DNA of 64,000 bases from Phanerochaete sordida (GCA_019973155.2 BPQB01000001.1:1240001-1304000), one strand, 5' to 3'. Numbered from the stretch's first letter, positions 23,470 through 35,445 are shown. Notes: generated by a model not told the origin, from the letters alone. Program-made: numbers and translations.

Positions 23470-25502
23470 ATGTCCGCAGAGCACGCTGCCGCCGCCGCCC
23501 GCCCAGGCTCCGCGGGCTCAGACTCGACCCGGACCCAGGAGCCCAGTGAAAAAGAGCCGCTGCCTCCCAGCCCCCACGTCGAGCCCCCGGCGCCGCTGCA
23601 TGGGGGCGAGGGCGAGTCGGCCATCCCCGAGGACTACAAGGTTCGTGGCCGCCGATAGACTCGAGGCACCCTCCCGCTGAGCAGTGGGAAATCCCCCGCA
23701 GGAAGACGTGATCGAGAATCGCGAGGATGATTGGGAACACGATCCACGCAACCCACGGAACTGGGGCTCCTGGAAGAAGTGGCAGATGACGGGCATCGTG
23801 CGTGCTGCGCCCCCCGCCGTCCCCCGCCCGCGCTGACCCGTGGCCCGCGCGCAGGTCTCGCTCTACACGTTCGTGTCCCCGCTCGCGAGCAGCATGATGG
23901 CGCCGGGCCTGCCGCAGATCGCGCAGCACTTTGACATCACCAGCGAGACCATCGTGGCCATGACGCTCAGCATATTCCTGCTGACCTTCGCCATCGGACC
24001 GCTATTCCTCGCCCCGCTGTCTGAGATATACGGCCGCACATGGGTGTGTTTTCCAGCAGACGCCAGCCGCTCTGATGCTCAGTTGCGGTTTCCCACAAGG
24101 TCATGCACATTTCAAACCTGCTGTTCCTGGCGTTCAACCTGGGCTGTGCGTTTGCGCCGACGACCGGCGTGCTCATCGGCATGCGTCTTCTGTGTACGTG
24201 AAGGACGGTCCTCTTTTATTCACCATGCTCATATCTCCCCCAAGGCGGTTTCTTCGGGAGCGCGCCCATCGCGTGCGGCGGCGGCACCGTGAGCGACCTC
24301 TTCTCCGAGCGCGACCGCGCGTCCGCGATGGCCGTGTACAGCCTCGGCCCGCTCATCGGGCCCGCCGTCGGGCCCATCGCCGGCGGCTTCATCTCAGAGA
24401 CGATCGGCTTCAAGTACGTGTTCGTCGTGATCTCCGCGCTGTGCGGCGTCGCCGCCGCGCTCGGGATCCCGTTCCTGCGCGAGACGTACTCGCCCGTGAT
24501 CCGCCTGCGCCTCGCGCAGAAGCTCGGCGACCCCGAGAAGGCCGCGGCGCAACACCCGCACCTCGTCCAGAACCACGGCAGCATGTGGCACCTCATCTGG
24601 GTCAACCTGCACCGCCCGTTCATCCTGCTCACGCGGAGCTTCGTGTGCTTCGTCCTCAGCCTCTACATGGCCTTGTGAGTATGCGGGTTTTGATTGCGAG
24701 CGACGCGAGACTAACGAGATGGACGGCGCAGCATGTATGGCATCTATTACCTGATGTTCGCGACCTTCCCTGATCTCTTCACGGATGTGTACCACTTCTC
24801 GGAAGGCATCACCGGTGTGTGCTACCTCGGCCTCGGCCTGGGCTTCATGAGCGCCACCATCTTCGGCGCAAGCTTCGCGGATAAGGTCTACCTGCATGTG
24901 CGTACGCGCCCCTGCGCTGCTCCGCCGTGCACGCTGACGCGCCTGCCGCAGCTCTCAGCCAAGAACGGCGGCAAAGGCAAGCCCGAGTACCGGATACCTG
25001 CGCTGATCCTCGGCTCTCTGTTCGTGCCTGTAGGACTGTTGTACGTGCCGTCTCCTCCTGCGCCGCGCCCCGATGCTCACGCGCGCCCGCCGACAGCTGG
25101 TACGGCTGGTCCGCGCAGGCCAAGATCCACTGGATCATGCCCATCATCGGCACCGCGATCTTCGGGTTCGGGATGATGACGACCTTGTGCGCCCTCCCCC
25201 CTCCCCCTCTCCTCTCTCCTCCCAAGCTAACCCACGCGCACGCCCGCAGCCTCCCGATCCAGCTGTACCTCGTCGACACGTTCACGTACGCGGCGAGCGC
25301 GCTCGCGGCGGCGGCGGTCTTCCGCTCGACGCTCGGCTTCGCGTTCCCGCTCTTCGGCGAGCAGATGTACGCCGCGCTCGGCTTCGGCGGCGGCAACTCG
25401 CTGCTCGCCGGCCTCGCCGTCGTCCTCGGCATCCCCTTCCCCATCTGGCTCTGGTTCTACGGCGAGCGCATCCGCGCGCGCAGCTCGCTCAGCCGGAGCT
25501 AG
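23470..25502 (+). CDS. MFS multidrug transporter, DHA1 family (12 helices)
   Basis: Proton-coupled drug or metabolite exporter of the plasma membrane. After a cytosolic Pro/Glu-rich tail comes the family entry motif DWEHDPRNPRNWGSWKKWQ. Next are helix 1 (SLYTFVSPLASSMMAPGLPQ), FDITSETIVAMTLSIFLLTFAIGPLFLAPLSEIYGR (quoted in two parts: FDITSETIVAMTLSIFL and GPLFLAPLSEIYGR), and the antiporter motif C region VYSLGPLIGPAVGPIAGGFI. A long middle loop (AQKLGDPEKAAAQHPHLVQ) separates the halves. The second half has GVCYLGLGLGFMSA, HWIMPIIGTAIFGFGMMTTL, YLVDTFTYAASALAAAAVFR and a final GIPFPIWLWFYGERIR. Related to Tpo1/Flr1-like exporters. No biosynthetic cluster is adjacent, so the substrate is unknown. 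About seven short introns. Confidence 0.92.
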
Positions 25503-25907
25503 CGCGCGCCGACAACGCGGGCTCGAGCTTTGGGACGCTGCTTTTTTATGATTACTGCTAACGCATACGCATGATACCTGGACGGATTTAATGACGCATT
25601 GTATTCTTCTACTTTTGTGATAGGCTTCCTAGCACACCTTATCTTTTACTCTCACGACCCTGTCTACCCTAGCTGTACAGGCTATCACCTCAGTCGAATA
25701 GAGCATCCATTGAACATCCGATCCTCACCCACGATTCTCTTGAGCGATCGGGTTCAGCGACAACGTCCGGCGCCTGTCGGGCGCCACAAAGCCTCCGGGT
25801 ACCGGCCCGGAGAGCGCACGAAGGTGGGGGAGACACGAGCACGTTGTGCATAATCAAATACAAGTGGGATACAGAGCCAGCCACGTCTGCGTCTGCCGAC
25901 ACACACT
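25503..25907. other. Intergenic, convergent 3' ends of MFS and NSP1
   Basis: 405 bases between the stop codons of two converging genes. AT-richer sequence at 25545-25625 probably holds poly(A) signals for both. No gene seen. Confidence 0.5.
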
Positions 25908-28069
25908 TCACCGCCCGCCGCCGAAGCGGACGCCATAGTCGCCGCCGATGCCGCCCGCACCCCTGGCGCCGCCGCCGGGCCCGACGCTGCCCCCGAGGCG
26001 CGGGCTCGCGACGCCGGAGCCGCCGTCGCCCGCGGCGCTGCGCACGCGGCGCTCGGTGTCGACGACCTTCGTCTCGACCTCGCGCACCGCGCCGTCGATC
26101 CACTGCAGGCTCTCGAGGTGGTTCGCGAGCACCTGCGCGATCTGCGTGAGCGGGTCGTCGTTCGCGGGCGCGCCGCCGTCGCCCGCGGTCGAGCCCGCGA
26201 GGTTCGTGGACGTCGGCGAGAGCCCGTTCACGGACTCGATCATCTGCGTCAGCGAGGCGGAGAGGTCGTCCAGGTGTCCGTGGAGCTCGGTTGCGAGCAT
26301 GTAGCTGGCGCGGGAATAAATGAGCAATGCGATATAAGTTACAGCTGCATACGTACTTGCGGTCTCTCTCCGTGTCTGCCGGGCCAGTGTCCAGCGATCT
26401 CAGTCCGCCAGTACCACCGGCCTGCGACGGGGCGTTTGCTGAGCCGAGGATCTCGTCCGTGACCTGCTCGTAAGCATCAAGCGTCGCCGCCAGCTCTCGT
26501 TGTTGCTGCTCGATGTGGTCAAGGGATTGGTCTACGTCGTTTTGCTCTCGCTCGGCTGCGATGAGCGTCGCATACAAAGCCGATAGCTACAGGACAGGAG
26601 CGATTAGAAGTGCGACAGTCTCCATTGGGAGGATGACGTACGTTGTTACCACTGTCGATAAGTGCACGATCCCAGACGGCTACTTCTGTAGCGAACTTGC
26701 CAAAGGACTTGACGTGTTCCTCCAGGTCCGCTGTCCACTTATTGACAATCTCCTCGATGGTCTTGCCGCGCAATATCGACGGCGTGGGAACCGAGACTTG
26801 AGCAGACGTCGTAGCTCCAAGCCCTGCAACACCTGGAGCGGGAGCCGCCCCGGCTGGCTTCTCGCCTACTGCGGGTGAATCAACGGCAGCAATGTTGTGA
26901 AGAAACACTACGGACCATCTTTCTTCTCTTCCGGCTTCTTCGCTGCACCAAAAAGACCGAACGTAGGGGCTGTACATCGGGTTTGAGCACACAATGACCC
27001 CGTGCAAGCGTGGTCTTACCTGCAGCAGGTGCAGCCGCTGCGCCGTCTTTCTTTTCCTCAGGCTTTGCAGCGGCTGGTGCGCCAAACAAGCCCGGTGTAG
27101 CTGCTGTTGCAGGCGCAGCTCCAGGTGCGGCTGTAGACCTATTGTTCATATTCTGTCTAAATATGTGAAAGGTTGACGTACCTGCCCCCGATGCTCCTGG
27201 TGTAGCTGCTGGCTGGCCAAAGAGATTTGATGCTGGAGTGGTCGTCGTGCCAGTCGTGCCAGTGGCGCCTGCGCCGGCTGCAGGCGTATCAGGTTTCTTC
27301 CCAAACAAGCCGCCACCGAACAGGGTCCCGCCAGCTGGTGGGGTTGGTGCAGCGGCAGCCGCGCCAGTCGTTGCAGTAGACGTTGAAGGGGCCGCAGGGG
27401 CACCGCCGAAGAGGGGAGTGGCTACAGTCATCAAGTCAGGATAGAGTAATCGCTGAATGAGAGTAGGTATGCGAACGGGTTGGATTTGTCGTGTTTGTAC
27501 TCGGTGTGCCAAACACTGATTGTATACATGATCAATTTGCTGACGAGGAGGCAGCATACGCTGCGACGTACTGTTTGGTGTTGCGGGCTTGGGTGCATTC
27601 GAGTCCGCAGGTTTCGGTTGCCCGAAGCCAGAGAAGAGGCCGCCTGCGTTTGCTGCCCCTGGCGTAGCATTGGATGCAGGAGCCGGTGCTGCGCCACCGA
27701 ATAGTCCGCCACTCGGGGCAGGGGCTGCGCCCGCGTTCGTGTTCGTGCTCCCGAAGAGGCCTCCGCTTAGTGCGGGAGCTGCTGGAGTTGTCGTGGAGGG
27801 GTTGGAAGCAGTATTCCCAAAGTTGCCGAAGAGACCACCACCTGGGGCCCCTGCGCCAGCGGCGGGTGCTCCAGCAGCTGGGGTGGCGGCCGCGTTTCCG
27901 AAGAGACCTCCGCCAGGTTGGGCTGGGAATGGTCAAGTTGGGTACGATGCGCAACGGAAGGAGACGTACCAGTCGACGTGTTACCTCCACCGAACATGTT
28001 CCCTCCCGCATTGGCAGCCCCCTGCTGATTGCCTCCCGTGCTGCCGAAAAGATTGAAATTGCTGGACAT
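25908..28069 (-). CDS. NSP1: Nucleoporin NSP1/NUP62
   Basis: Central-channel FG nucleoporin. The start at 28069 gives MSSNFNLFGSTGG. The N-terminal half is Ala/Pro/Gly/Thr-rich with about ten FG units, nearly all of LFG type (GGNMFGGG, GGGLFGN, GGLFGS, GGLFGG, TPLFGG, GGGLFGKK, NLFGQP, PGLFGAP). The C-terminal half is the Nsp1_C coiled coil, starting at PTPSILRGKTIEEIVNKWTADL and running through FGKFATEVAVWDRALIDSGN, EREQNDVDQSLDHIEQQQREL and YMLATELHGHLDDLSASLTQ to NHLESLQWIDGAVREVETKV. The coiled coil identifies the family and is the part that joins Nup49/Nup57. At least six introns, some inside the FG region, where exon calls are uncertain. It ends in a Gly-rich tail, RFGGGR. Confidence 0.92.
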
Positions 28070-28252
28070 CGCGGATGGAGTGTGAGGACCACACGCGACG
28101 CGTCCAACATACACTTTACGGGCGTCAGTAGTGAGGTAAGTAGAATTGCTTACCAGTTTTGTATCAGTTATTCATTCTCGCTTATCCCTCGTAGCAAAGG
28201 GAGCCAATGATGCATCTGCCGATACAGTTCTGTACTCTTCTGAAGAGAGCAT

Positions 28253-28325
28253 GACTTCTTAGCTCAGTGGTTAGAGCATGCGATTGCAGATCGCAGGGTC
28301 GCGTGTTCGAATCACGCAGAGGTCT
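28253..28325 (+). tRNA. tRNA-Cys (anticodon GCA), no intron
   Basis: A 73-base cloverleaf. The acceptor GACTTCT pairs with AGAGGTC including one G-T wobble. The D stem is GCTC/GAGC, the anticodon stem TGCGA/TCGCA with loop TTGCAGA (anticodon GCA), and the T stem GCGTG/CACGC with loop TTCGAAT. The discriminator base is T (U73), the main identity base for cysteine tRNA. The A box is TTAGCTCAGTGG and the B box contains GTTCGAATC. A TTTTT run at 28327-28331 is a normal RNA polymerase III stop. CCA is not encoded, as in eukaryotes. Confidence 0.95.
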
Positions 28326-28960
28326 CATTTTTGGCTGATTTTTTGCCTCTACTCCAGAGGCATGACCGGAATGCGATAGAGTAACTATTTATGCATGCAT
28401 GTGAGCCTCTCCTGGTGTGTGTGTAATTTTGTGCCTCGCATCGCGCAGGAGTTTCATCTTTTCGTCACTGATATGTGGCGGATGGTAGTATTTTTATTCC
28501 CTCTCCCGTACTAAATAAGGCCGAGCCTAGATAGCAGAGGCTTATGTCATACATTATATAAGGTCTGCCTTGGCAAACTATAGCAGATAACTCGACAGGA
28601 GGTAGCTGAAGCCAGCTTGACGTTTGCTCTTGCCACTGGGAATTTCTACCCGCTAGATATGGGAACCGCCACTTCATAAGTCATCCGAAATACCCCAGTC
28701 ACCGCCGGATTCCTCTCTGCCAGTCTTAGTCACAAAGCATCGCGACAGTTGGGTGAAACTGTTAACACGTTATCGCGAGCACAATACGCACAACGGCCCA
28801 AGCATGTGTATTACCCCCACGCTCGTCGCCATGCCCTTCACACGACTTGATCAACAGCCAAACAATTCTGTGAGCTGTGTGCCTCGCATACGTCGCCCTC
28901 CGATCTAATCCTTACGTTGGGGTCCATCAGCCCAAAGACAATCTGACCTTGCCCAGTTCC
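28326..28960. other. Intergenic after tRNA-Cys
   Basis: 635 bases, AT-richer than the flanks, with no coding region I trust. TATATAAG at 28554 has no gene downstream of it on the plus strand. It includes the 3' end of the DUF6533 gene. Confidence 0.5.
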
Positions 28961-30554
28961 TCAGTCACGTCCTCCGGCTTCTTCGTGATGATCGAGCGGC
29001 TCACTGTCGTGTTCGTAGGCGTCCGTAGCTGCCCTGAATACCAGATCCTCTCCGGAAGGCGATGCCGTCGTGTCCTGGGTCTGTCCGCCGCCCGTCTCGC
29101 CGGCCAGCCGCAGATTAAGAATGAAACGACAGATAGCGACAGCGGGCTGTAATAGCGTCAGTCGGCTCATTCCACGAGGTGCGGGCAAAGTACTTGCTAG
29201 GAGTTGGGCGGGGACGGTTATGAAGGGCCCGATGATTGCGATCTTGAGCTAAAAAGAGGGAAGTGAGAAGACCGAATAAGCTAGACCTCATAATTGAGAC
29301 GTACATCTGGATAGTGCCCGATGACAATTTGAATTATAGTCAACGTGACGACTATGCTGTAAGATATCGGAATATGAGCGGTTTGTGGCCAAGAGCTTGC
29401 GGCTTGCGTACATGAAATCCAGGGTCCCTGGGGAGATGCATGCAAACGTGTCGGAGGATTACTGGAACATGCAATGAATGGACGAACCGTCTCTGAGCAG
29501 TAAGGCTGTAATGGCAGCGCGTTGGCCAAGTCTTCTCATCTCCAGCCATCGCCGGAAAGTCATCCACCATGTGACCAGTACTGTGAGCAAGCTTCCACCC
29601 AACATGCTGATCACACTGGTGACCTGAACTAGTCGTTGGCGGTCAGCGTATGATCGTATTATACAGGTAATATTCTGAGGCGTACCTCTGCACAATGTCA
29701 AAATAGTAACGGGGTCAATTTTACGATGGCGCAGTAGCAATGTGGTAGACGTACAGTTGAAAAATTTGGTCGCTCAACATGATATCCTGTGCGCATCCAA
29801 AGACAGGAGTACCCCAAGAATAGTGTGTCGACTGTACAATGGCGACCTTCATAAAGCAAATTAGATACTATCCGCAGTCAAGGAAGCGAGGGAAAGAATA
29901 CTAGGTCCAACACGGGGAATAATGCTACCAGCGTGAACGCCAGGAAGGACATGTAAAGCTTGCCGTTAGAGACAGCATGCACACGGAGGGCACCGAACAC
30001 TGTCGTGGGGGATGCGCTGAGACGTTGTAGATGGACAGAGGCATCGATAACGTACTCACAGGCCAAGCATAGCCACATGAATACTAGTGCAAGATCAGCA
30101 ATCATGCTGGTAGGTTTACACCTGCCCTTCCTCATCAGCGTTTTGCATGTTTCATTTTTCTCTTAGCTACCAACACCTGCGCAGAGTGGTCAGTGCAGGC
30201 AGCTGCGTCAAGCCGATGACGTACAGATGCGGGGTTGCTGGGCCAGGCAAACGCCACCGCCAAGAGAGGCGTTACGCGGAGAATAACAAAGATGGTAGAC
30301 GGCCACGTCCACTTCCTGGACCAGATGACGGCTACTTCCGTACCAAGGTTCGTGACGAACTCGTAGAGAATTATGACTCCTATATTCAGTGCATTGTGTG
30401 TTTAAGAAGGATAGTCTGCTCACCCGACATCGCGCATGCTCCGAAACTGACGTCCCGCCTTCGAGAGGTCAATATGAATAATTAGACTAGACATTTCCTA
30501 GAGAGATACGTACGTCATCCCGTACAAGAATTCTTGTGTTTCTGGCACTGACAT
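28961..30554 (-). CDS. DUF6533-type seven-helix membrane protein
   Basis: A member of the large, poorly characterised basidiomycete family of seven-helix proteins. The start at 30554 gives MSVPETQEFLYGMT. Joining two short introns gives VIILYEFVTNLGTEVAVIW and then SRKWTWPSTIFVILRVTPLL, the DUF6533 signature (Tyr-Asp/Glu plus EV-xxIW-xxKxT). Further hydrophobic blocks are MIADLALVFMWLCLA, FGALRVHAVSNGKLYMSFLA, VTSVISMLGGSLLTVLVTWW and HIPISYSIVVTLTIIQIVIG. The C-terminus has RLTLLQPAVAICRFILNLR and a cytosolic acidic tail ending EEAGGRD. Function is unknown; a receptor-like role is often suggested for the family but is unproven. Exon borders between 30100 and 30240 are uncertain. A TATA box 75 bases upstream supports the start. 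Confidence 0.78.
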
Positions 30555-30628
30555 TCCTATGTTGACGCAAGAGGTCGCGGCGAAGCTGTCGAAGATTGAG
30601 ACGAGACCGCAAATTCTGAGTGGCACGG

Positions 30629-30634
30629 TATATA
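30629..30634 (-). promoter_or_regulatory. TATA box of the DUF6533 gene
   Basis: TATATA at 30629-30634 (it reads the same on both strands), 75 bases upstream of the start at 30554. Confidence 0.45.
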
Positions 30635-31946
30635 TGCGCTCACATGTTCTATCCTTCCAGGAAGCCGCTGTGAGGCAGCCCTTGTTCATCGAGCTGGGCT
30701 ACATGGCAGGCAGGAAGGCAAGCAGACTCGCGCCGTTTCAGCACAAGGGCTGACGCCACACTTCGCTGCTGCAGGCCGCCTTCAGCCGGTCGGTGAAGCA
30801 GCGTGGCGCGATGGCTTCCCCATCGAATTTGGGCACGCGACAGCTGTACTTCAATCACGCGCTTTCAGCGCGTCCTGTAACGACCACCACACGCTCCAGG
30901 AGCACATCGAACAGCTGAAGACAAATCGCGTGGACTTGACGTGCGCATTGCCGGTTTAGATACTTGAGAGACCGAGCTGTCCGCCCAAGCCTGAGTATTA
31001 CACGCCGCTCCATGAGCAGATCCAACTAAAACAAAGAAAATCCAGCTCAAGAAGTTTGTACGACAGGCTCGACAACATGCTGTACTCACGCTTATCGTTC
31101 AGCCAGGACTACGCTTGTCCATCTCGAGACCCCTCGCACACATGGTGGTGTGTGGACCGAGCGCGAGCACGCGCCGCGGCGGTCGGGACCAGAAGCGCGT
31201 GGGGACGGGGTGAGACACCGACTGATCCGCATGATGAACCTGATCATCTGAGATAGCGTTCTGAGCAGCGGCCGATGTCAGGACCCTGACCTGCCCAACA
31301 CAACCTTCCAAAGTGCCCAACCCCGCCTCTCGACGCGTTCGTGCATCCCACTCACCTCCCTGCTCGCGCCCGAGCGACGGCGCGGGCTGCCTGGGCAGAA
31401 AGCCTCCCTGAAAGCCCGCGTAAAGCCTGGGCGAGAGGCCAAGCCAGCGGTGCGTCGCGATGTCTCATGTGCCAGGACCGCGCTCGTGTGTCTTCAGCAG
31501 CTCAGACCTGCGCGTACGCTAGTTGCGCCGCGAGGACGATCTTGTGCGGTGGCGCGCTGCCGATCTGCTGGCGAGCATGCCCGTGCCCGCGGGAATGTGC
31601 TTCCGAGACCGATGTAAGACACGCGCGTGCGGGATATAACACTGGCCTGAAATTTTCGGAGGGGGTTGCGCATAGCGTGCATACTGTCCATAACGTCGTG
31701 GGTCAAGATGGAGAGAGGGTAGAGAGGAGCACGAAAGGTGAGAGCGAGAGTGCAGAGCGGAATAGATAGCGATGCGGGGAGAACAACAGGTGCGTGTCCA
31801 GTTCAATAGTGAGGGTCCATGCAGATGGGGGTATGACAGGGAGCAGAGCAGCGCAGGGGAGGGTATGGGGAGACAGAAAAATACACCAAGGACAAGACCA
31901 ACAAACCGAGAGAAAGCGACAGCGCAACGCGCACCGCGACGACCAC
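30635..31946. other. Intergenic, DUF6533 promoter to CDC14 3' end
   Basis: About 1.3 kb. The open frame 31341-31769 has an Arg/Ala/Cys-rich composition typical of random GC-rich translation and no family resemblance. The last 250 bases are probably the CDC14 3' untranslated region. Nothing else seen. Confidence 0.5.
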
Positions 31947-33687
31947 CTAGACGCCAACCCCCCAGATCCCCGCCCTCTTCACGCCCTCGACGAGCGTGTC
32001 GACGTTCCCCATCATGCTGCCCAGGATCGCCTTCTTCTCCTCCATCGTCCGGACACCTGGCCTGCGCGTCCCCGCGCTCCCGAGCGCCGCCACCGCAGCG
32101 TGCAGCCCGCGCTCGCACACCGGCGACGTCGGCGACGTGGGCACGGACTGCGCGCGGTCGGGCTCGTCGGGCGTCTGCGTGCGGCGGTGGCCGCGGCGCG
32201 CGGGCGTGCTTGGGTCGCTGTGCACGTGTGCGGCCTCGCCGAGGCTGAGCATGCGCGGAGGGAGCCTTCGTGGCGTCTTCCACTCGCCCTCTCCCGCCGC
32301 GGCCGAGGTTGCTGGTGTCAAAGATGGAGTAGAGTCGGTGCTGGGCTGCGCTCGCAGACGCGGCGCGCGTGGGGTCTTCAGGTCGAGCGCGCTCTTGCCG
32401 GCGGGTGTCTGTGGCACGAAGTCGAGGTCTTTGCGCAGGAACGCGAGCGGGCGCGGCGTGCCCGCGGACGAGTCGCGCGAGAGCGTTTTGCGGTGCCCCG
32501 GGCGCGCCGTGGGCGATGTCACGAGCGCCGCGGGCTCGAGTGCGTCCGATGTCGAAGACTTGCGGGACGTGCTGGAGACGGTCGTGGCCGTCGTCGAGGT
32601 TGAAGTGTATGATCCCGCGGAGGAGGTCGAGACGTCGGATCCGACGGAGGAGTCGCTCATCTGCGACATCGAGAGTGCATTGCGCGTGTGGGTGCTGCTG
32701 CTGGGCGAGTTCGGGGCTGTGGGTACGTAGGTATCATCGTTCTGGGTATCTGAGGTGTTCTCATCTAATAAATAGAAATACAGAAATTCGAGGCATTTCA
32801 TGCTGGGCGATGTCAGCTTGTATGCGGTTAGAGGGACGCCGTAGGGACGCACCGAGTCTCCCTGGGCGTGCCCGCACGCTTCAGGATGCGCACAACAGCA
32901 CGAACGCCGCCAGCCTCTTCAAACGCGCGCAGAGCGGGCGAAGAATCCACCATGATGCAAAGCAACGTGTCCAGCACGGCCGAGGCGAGCGTCACGGGTG
33001 GCGTGTTCTTGCGGGCTCCGTCTTCGTTCTTCGCGGCCGGCGCGGGCGAGACGTGGCGAGAGACGAGAAGCAGGTCGACGAGGACCTGCGCGTGCATCAG
33101 TCGCGGCGCATGACGTAACGGCGCATGAGCGGCGCACCTCGAGGGCAAAGCGGCGGCCGAGGAAGTGCTTGCTCGCGCCGTGGTTCAGCAGCACACCTTG
33201 CAGGATGTTCAGGGACTGCATGAGCTGCGCAGAGATCATGGTGGCTTCAGGTGCGTGTTCCGCTGCGGCGATTGTCAGTCTGAGTGGCTCGGACAGGCAC
33301 ATGCCACGCACGCGCAACGGAGCCCTTGTTCGAAAGCGCATCCAGGCGCAGCGTCCGGTCCGCAATCCATGGCAGTATTCTTGAGGGCACTGTAGGTGAA
33401 ATACAGTGAGTCACAGGACGGGCATCTGCGCCACACCAACGCCGCCACTGACCATTGCATTGAAAGGTCTCCTGCAGGGCGGAAAACGCCCGAAGCGCGG
33501 CGGCAGCCTTGGCGTCCCCCGGCACGCAAATATCTGCGAGAAGACGTTCGAGGGTGTCCAGCGCCCGACCTTGCCGCCCCGCCGAAGAGCGGAACGAAGC
33601 AAGCTGGATGAGGTGAGTGCGCGGGCAAGTACTCGGGGGAAGCGGGGCACGCACGTCGTCTAGGGCGTCCTGTATGGCATTATACAT
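31947..33687 (-). CDS. cdc14: Septation initiation network protein Cdc14 (not the phosphatase)
   Basis: Homologue of fission yeast Cdc14, the partner of the Sid1 kinase in septum signalling. The start at 33687 gives MYNAIQDALDDVRAPLPPST, then GRALDTLERLLADICVPGD and AFSALQETFQCNVPSRILPW. A 49-nt intron (donor GTGCGT, branch CTGAC) restores the frame to APEHAPEATMISAQLMQSLN, then ILQGVLLNHGASKHFLGRRF, VLVDLLLVSRHV, AVLDTLLCIMVDSSPALRAF and MKCLEFLYFYLLDE. A Ser/Thr-rich disordered stretch with SRDSSAGTPRPLAF follows. It closes with the family ending EEKKAILGSMMGNVDTLVEG and GIWGVGV. All exon joins I checked are in frame. There is no phosphatase CX5R motif, so the shared name should not mislead. 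Confidence 0.88.
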
Positions 33688-33990
33688 GTAGATTAGATCG
33701 TGGTTCGGAAATGAGTGGGTCGTGGCCTGCGTGCGGGCGATGCGAGAGTCGTGAGGTCGTCGTCGTGGGTGTGCTTGAGCTCGAGGCAGTGGCGTGTCCA
33801 GGCCCTTTGTCCAACATCCGGCGCCTGGCCCGCCCAACGCGTCTCCGCCACGTGACCGCTATTCATGTCGCTCCCGAGTCCCGTGGATGCCGGTCCGCGG
33901 AGCCCCGCCCAACTTCCGTCGCACTCACACAAGACGGCGAGCCATGTCTCAAGCCTGCTCTCTCACCCGCCCTCCATCTCCTCCCCCGCC
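33688..33990. promoter_or_regulatory. 303-bp divergent promoter, CDC14 and FAH enzyme
   Basis: The start codons of the two oppositely directed genes are 303 bases apart. No TATA box is seen. Confidence 0.5.
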
Positions 33991-35272
33991 ATGGCCCCCA
34001 TAAAAACTGTACGTCTGCGTCGTGCGCGACGGCGAGCACGCACGCTGAGCCCGCGCTTTGCCAGGCCTGGACCCGCCTCATCCGCTTCGTCGCGGCAGAG
34101 ACCTCGCAGGTGCACCTCGGCGAGCCCTGCGACCGCTGGCTGGACGGCAAGTGCCCCCCTCTCCCAGCACCCGCACACGCTGACAGACCCACACAGTCGG
34201 GCTCGCGTTCCACAAGAAGCAGACGATCAAGGCGTACGAGATCGTCGGCGCCGCGCTCGACCCCGCCGCGCAGGTCACGAACAACGTGCTGACGGTGCAG
34301 CACCTGCTCCCGCCGCTCACGCGCGAGGAGATCGGCGTCGTGCGCTGCCTCGGCCTCAACTACGCCGACCACGCGGTGCGCGCCGCGCCCCCCTCTCTCC
34401 ACGTCCCCTGCTGACCGCGTTCTAGGCGGAGGCCGGCCTCGCGAAGCCCCAGTGCGTCCCTGAGTCTGCGTGCGCACGTTTGCAGGTGCTGAGTGCGTTC
34501 TAGGTTCCCCATCCTCTTCTACAAGCCCCCCACCGCCCTCATCGGCCCCGACGCGCCCATCAAGATCCCGAAGGTCACACAGCCCGTCGACAAGCATCTC
34601 CCCGACTACGAGGTCGAGCTCACCATCGTCATTGGCAAGCCCGCGAAGGATGTCTCGGAGGAAGATGCGCTTGACTACGTGCTTGGATACACGGGTGCGA
34701 ACGACGTGAGTCTCAGTTCAATTCGTCACAAATCCGATGTGCTCATAGGCATCCCTAGATGTCCTTCCGCTACCACCAGATGGCCGTCTCGCAGTGGGGT
34801 TTCTCAAAGGGTTACGGTAAGCCAAGGGTCAGCTAAGTTTGAGTGTGCAACCTAAAGTTCCGCCCGCGGCGCCAGATGACGCGACGCCCATTGGCCCCTG
34901 CATCGTCTCGAACAACGCCATCCCGGACCCGCAGCGCCTCGCGCTCAAGTGTGTGTTGAACGGCAAGACCGTGCAGGACGGCTCGACCGCGTACGCCCCG
35001 CTCTTCCCACACATCCACACGTGTTCTCACGCGCCTGCAGCGACCAGATCTTCACGGTCCGGCAGACCGTCGCGTTCCTCTCGCAGGGCACGACGCTCCT
35101 CCCGGGCTCGGTCATCATGACCGGCACGCCGAAGGGCGTCGGTTTCGTCAAGAAGCCGCCGCTGTACCTCAAGAACGGCGACCAGGTCACCGTCTGGGTC
35201 GACGGCGGCATCGGCAGCCTCGTCAACGATGTCATCGAGGAGGGCAAGGGCGGCGTTAAGGCCCGCCTCTGA
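33991..35272 (+). CDS. Fumarylacetoacetate hydrolase family protein (FAHD1-like acylpyruvase)
   Basis: Metal-dependent C-C bond hydrolase or decarboxylase of the FAHD1 type, usually acting on acylpyruvates or oxaloacetate. A tiny first exon (MAPIKT) joins to AWTRLIRFVAAETSQVHLGE. Then come VGLAFHKKQTIKAYEIVGAA, REEIGVVRCLGLNYADHA, LFYKPPTALIGPDAPI and the metal-ligand segment LPDYEVELTIVIGK (two Glu). DVLGYTGANDMSFRYHQ-type sequence carries the third ligand Asp. Later are GPCIVSNNAIPDP, LSQGTTLLPGSVIMTGTPKG and VGFVKKPPLYLKNGDQVTVW. It ends GGVKARL. About eight short exons. No mitochondrial leader is obvious, unlike animal FAHD1. The exact substrate cannot be told. Confidence 0.9.
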
Positions 35273-35445
35273 GCGTGCTCTCGCATGGCGTGCTGAATCA
35301 TGATTTTCACGAAAGCTTGTTGTGTGTTGTGACAGAATAGGATTACAGGATGTGTAGAACGAAAATAGGAATGTATGGTACACAGAAAGGTATGGGATAA
35401 ATTGTCCAGGTATATCATGCCTTCTTGTCTTGCCAGCAGAGGCTA

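Noticed and set aside
28554..28561. TATATAAG as a promoter element
   Set aside because: No gene starts downstream on the plus strand, and the minus-strand neighbour ends rather than starts here.
31519..32283. 254-codon minus frame overlapping the CDC14 3' part
   Set aside because: Out of frame with the conserved EEKKAILGSMMGNVD ending of Cdc14; a shadow frame.
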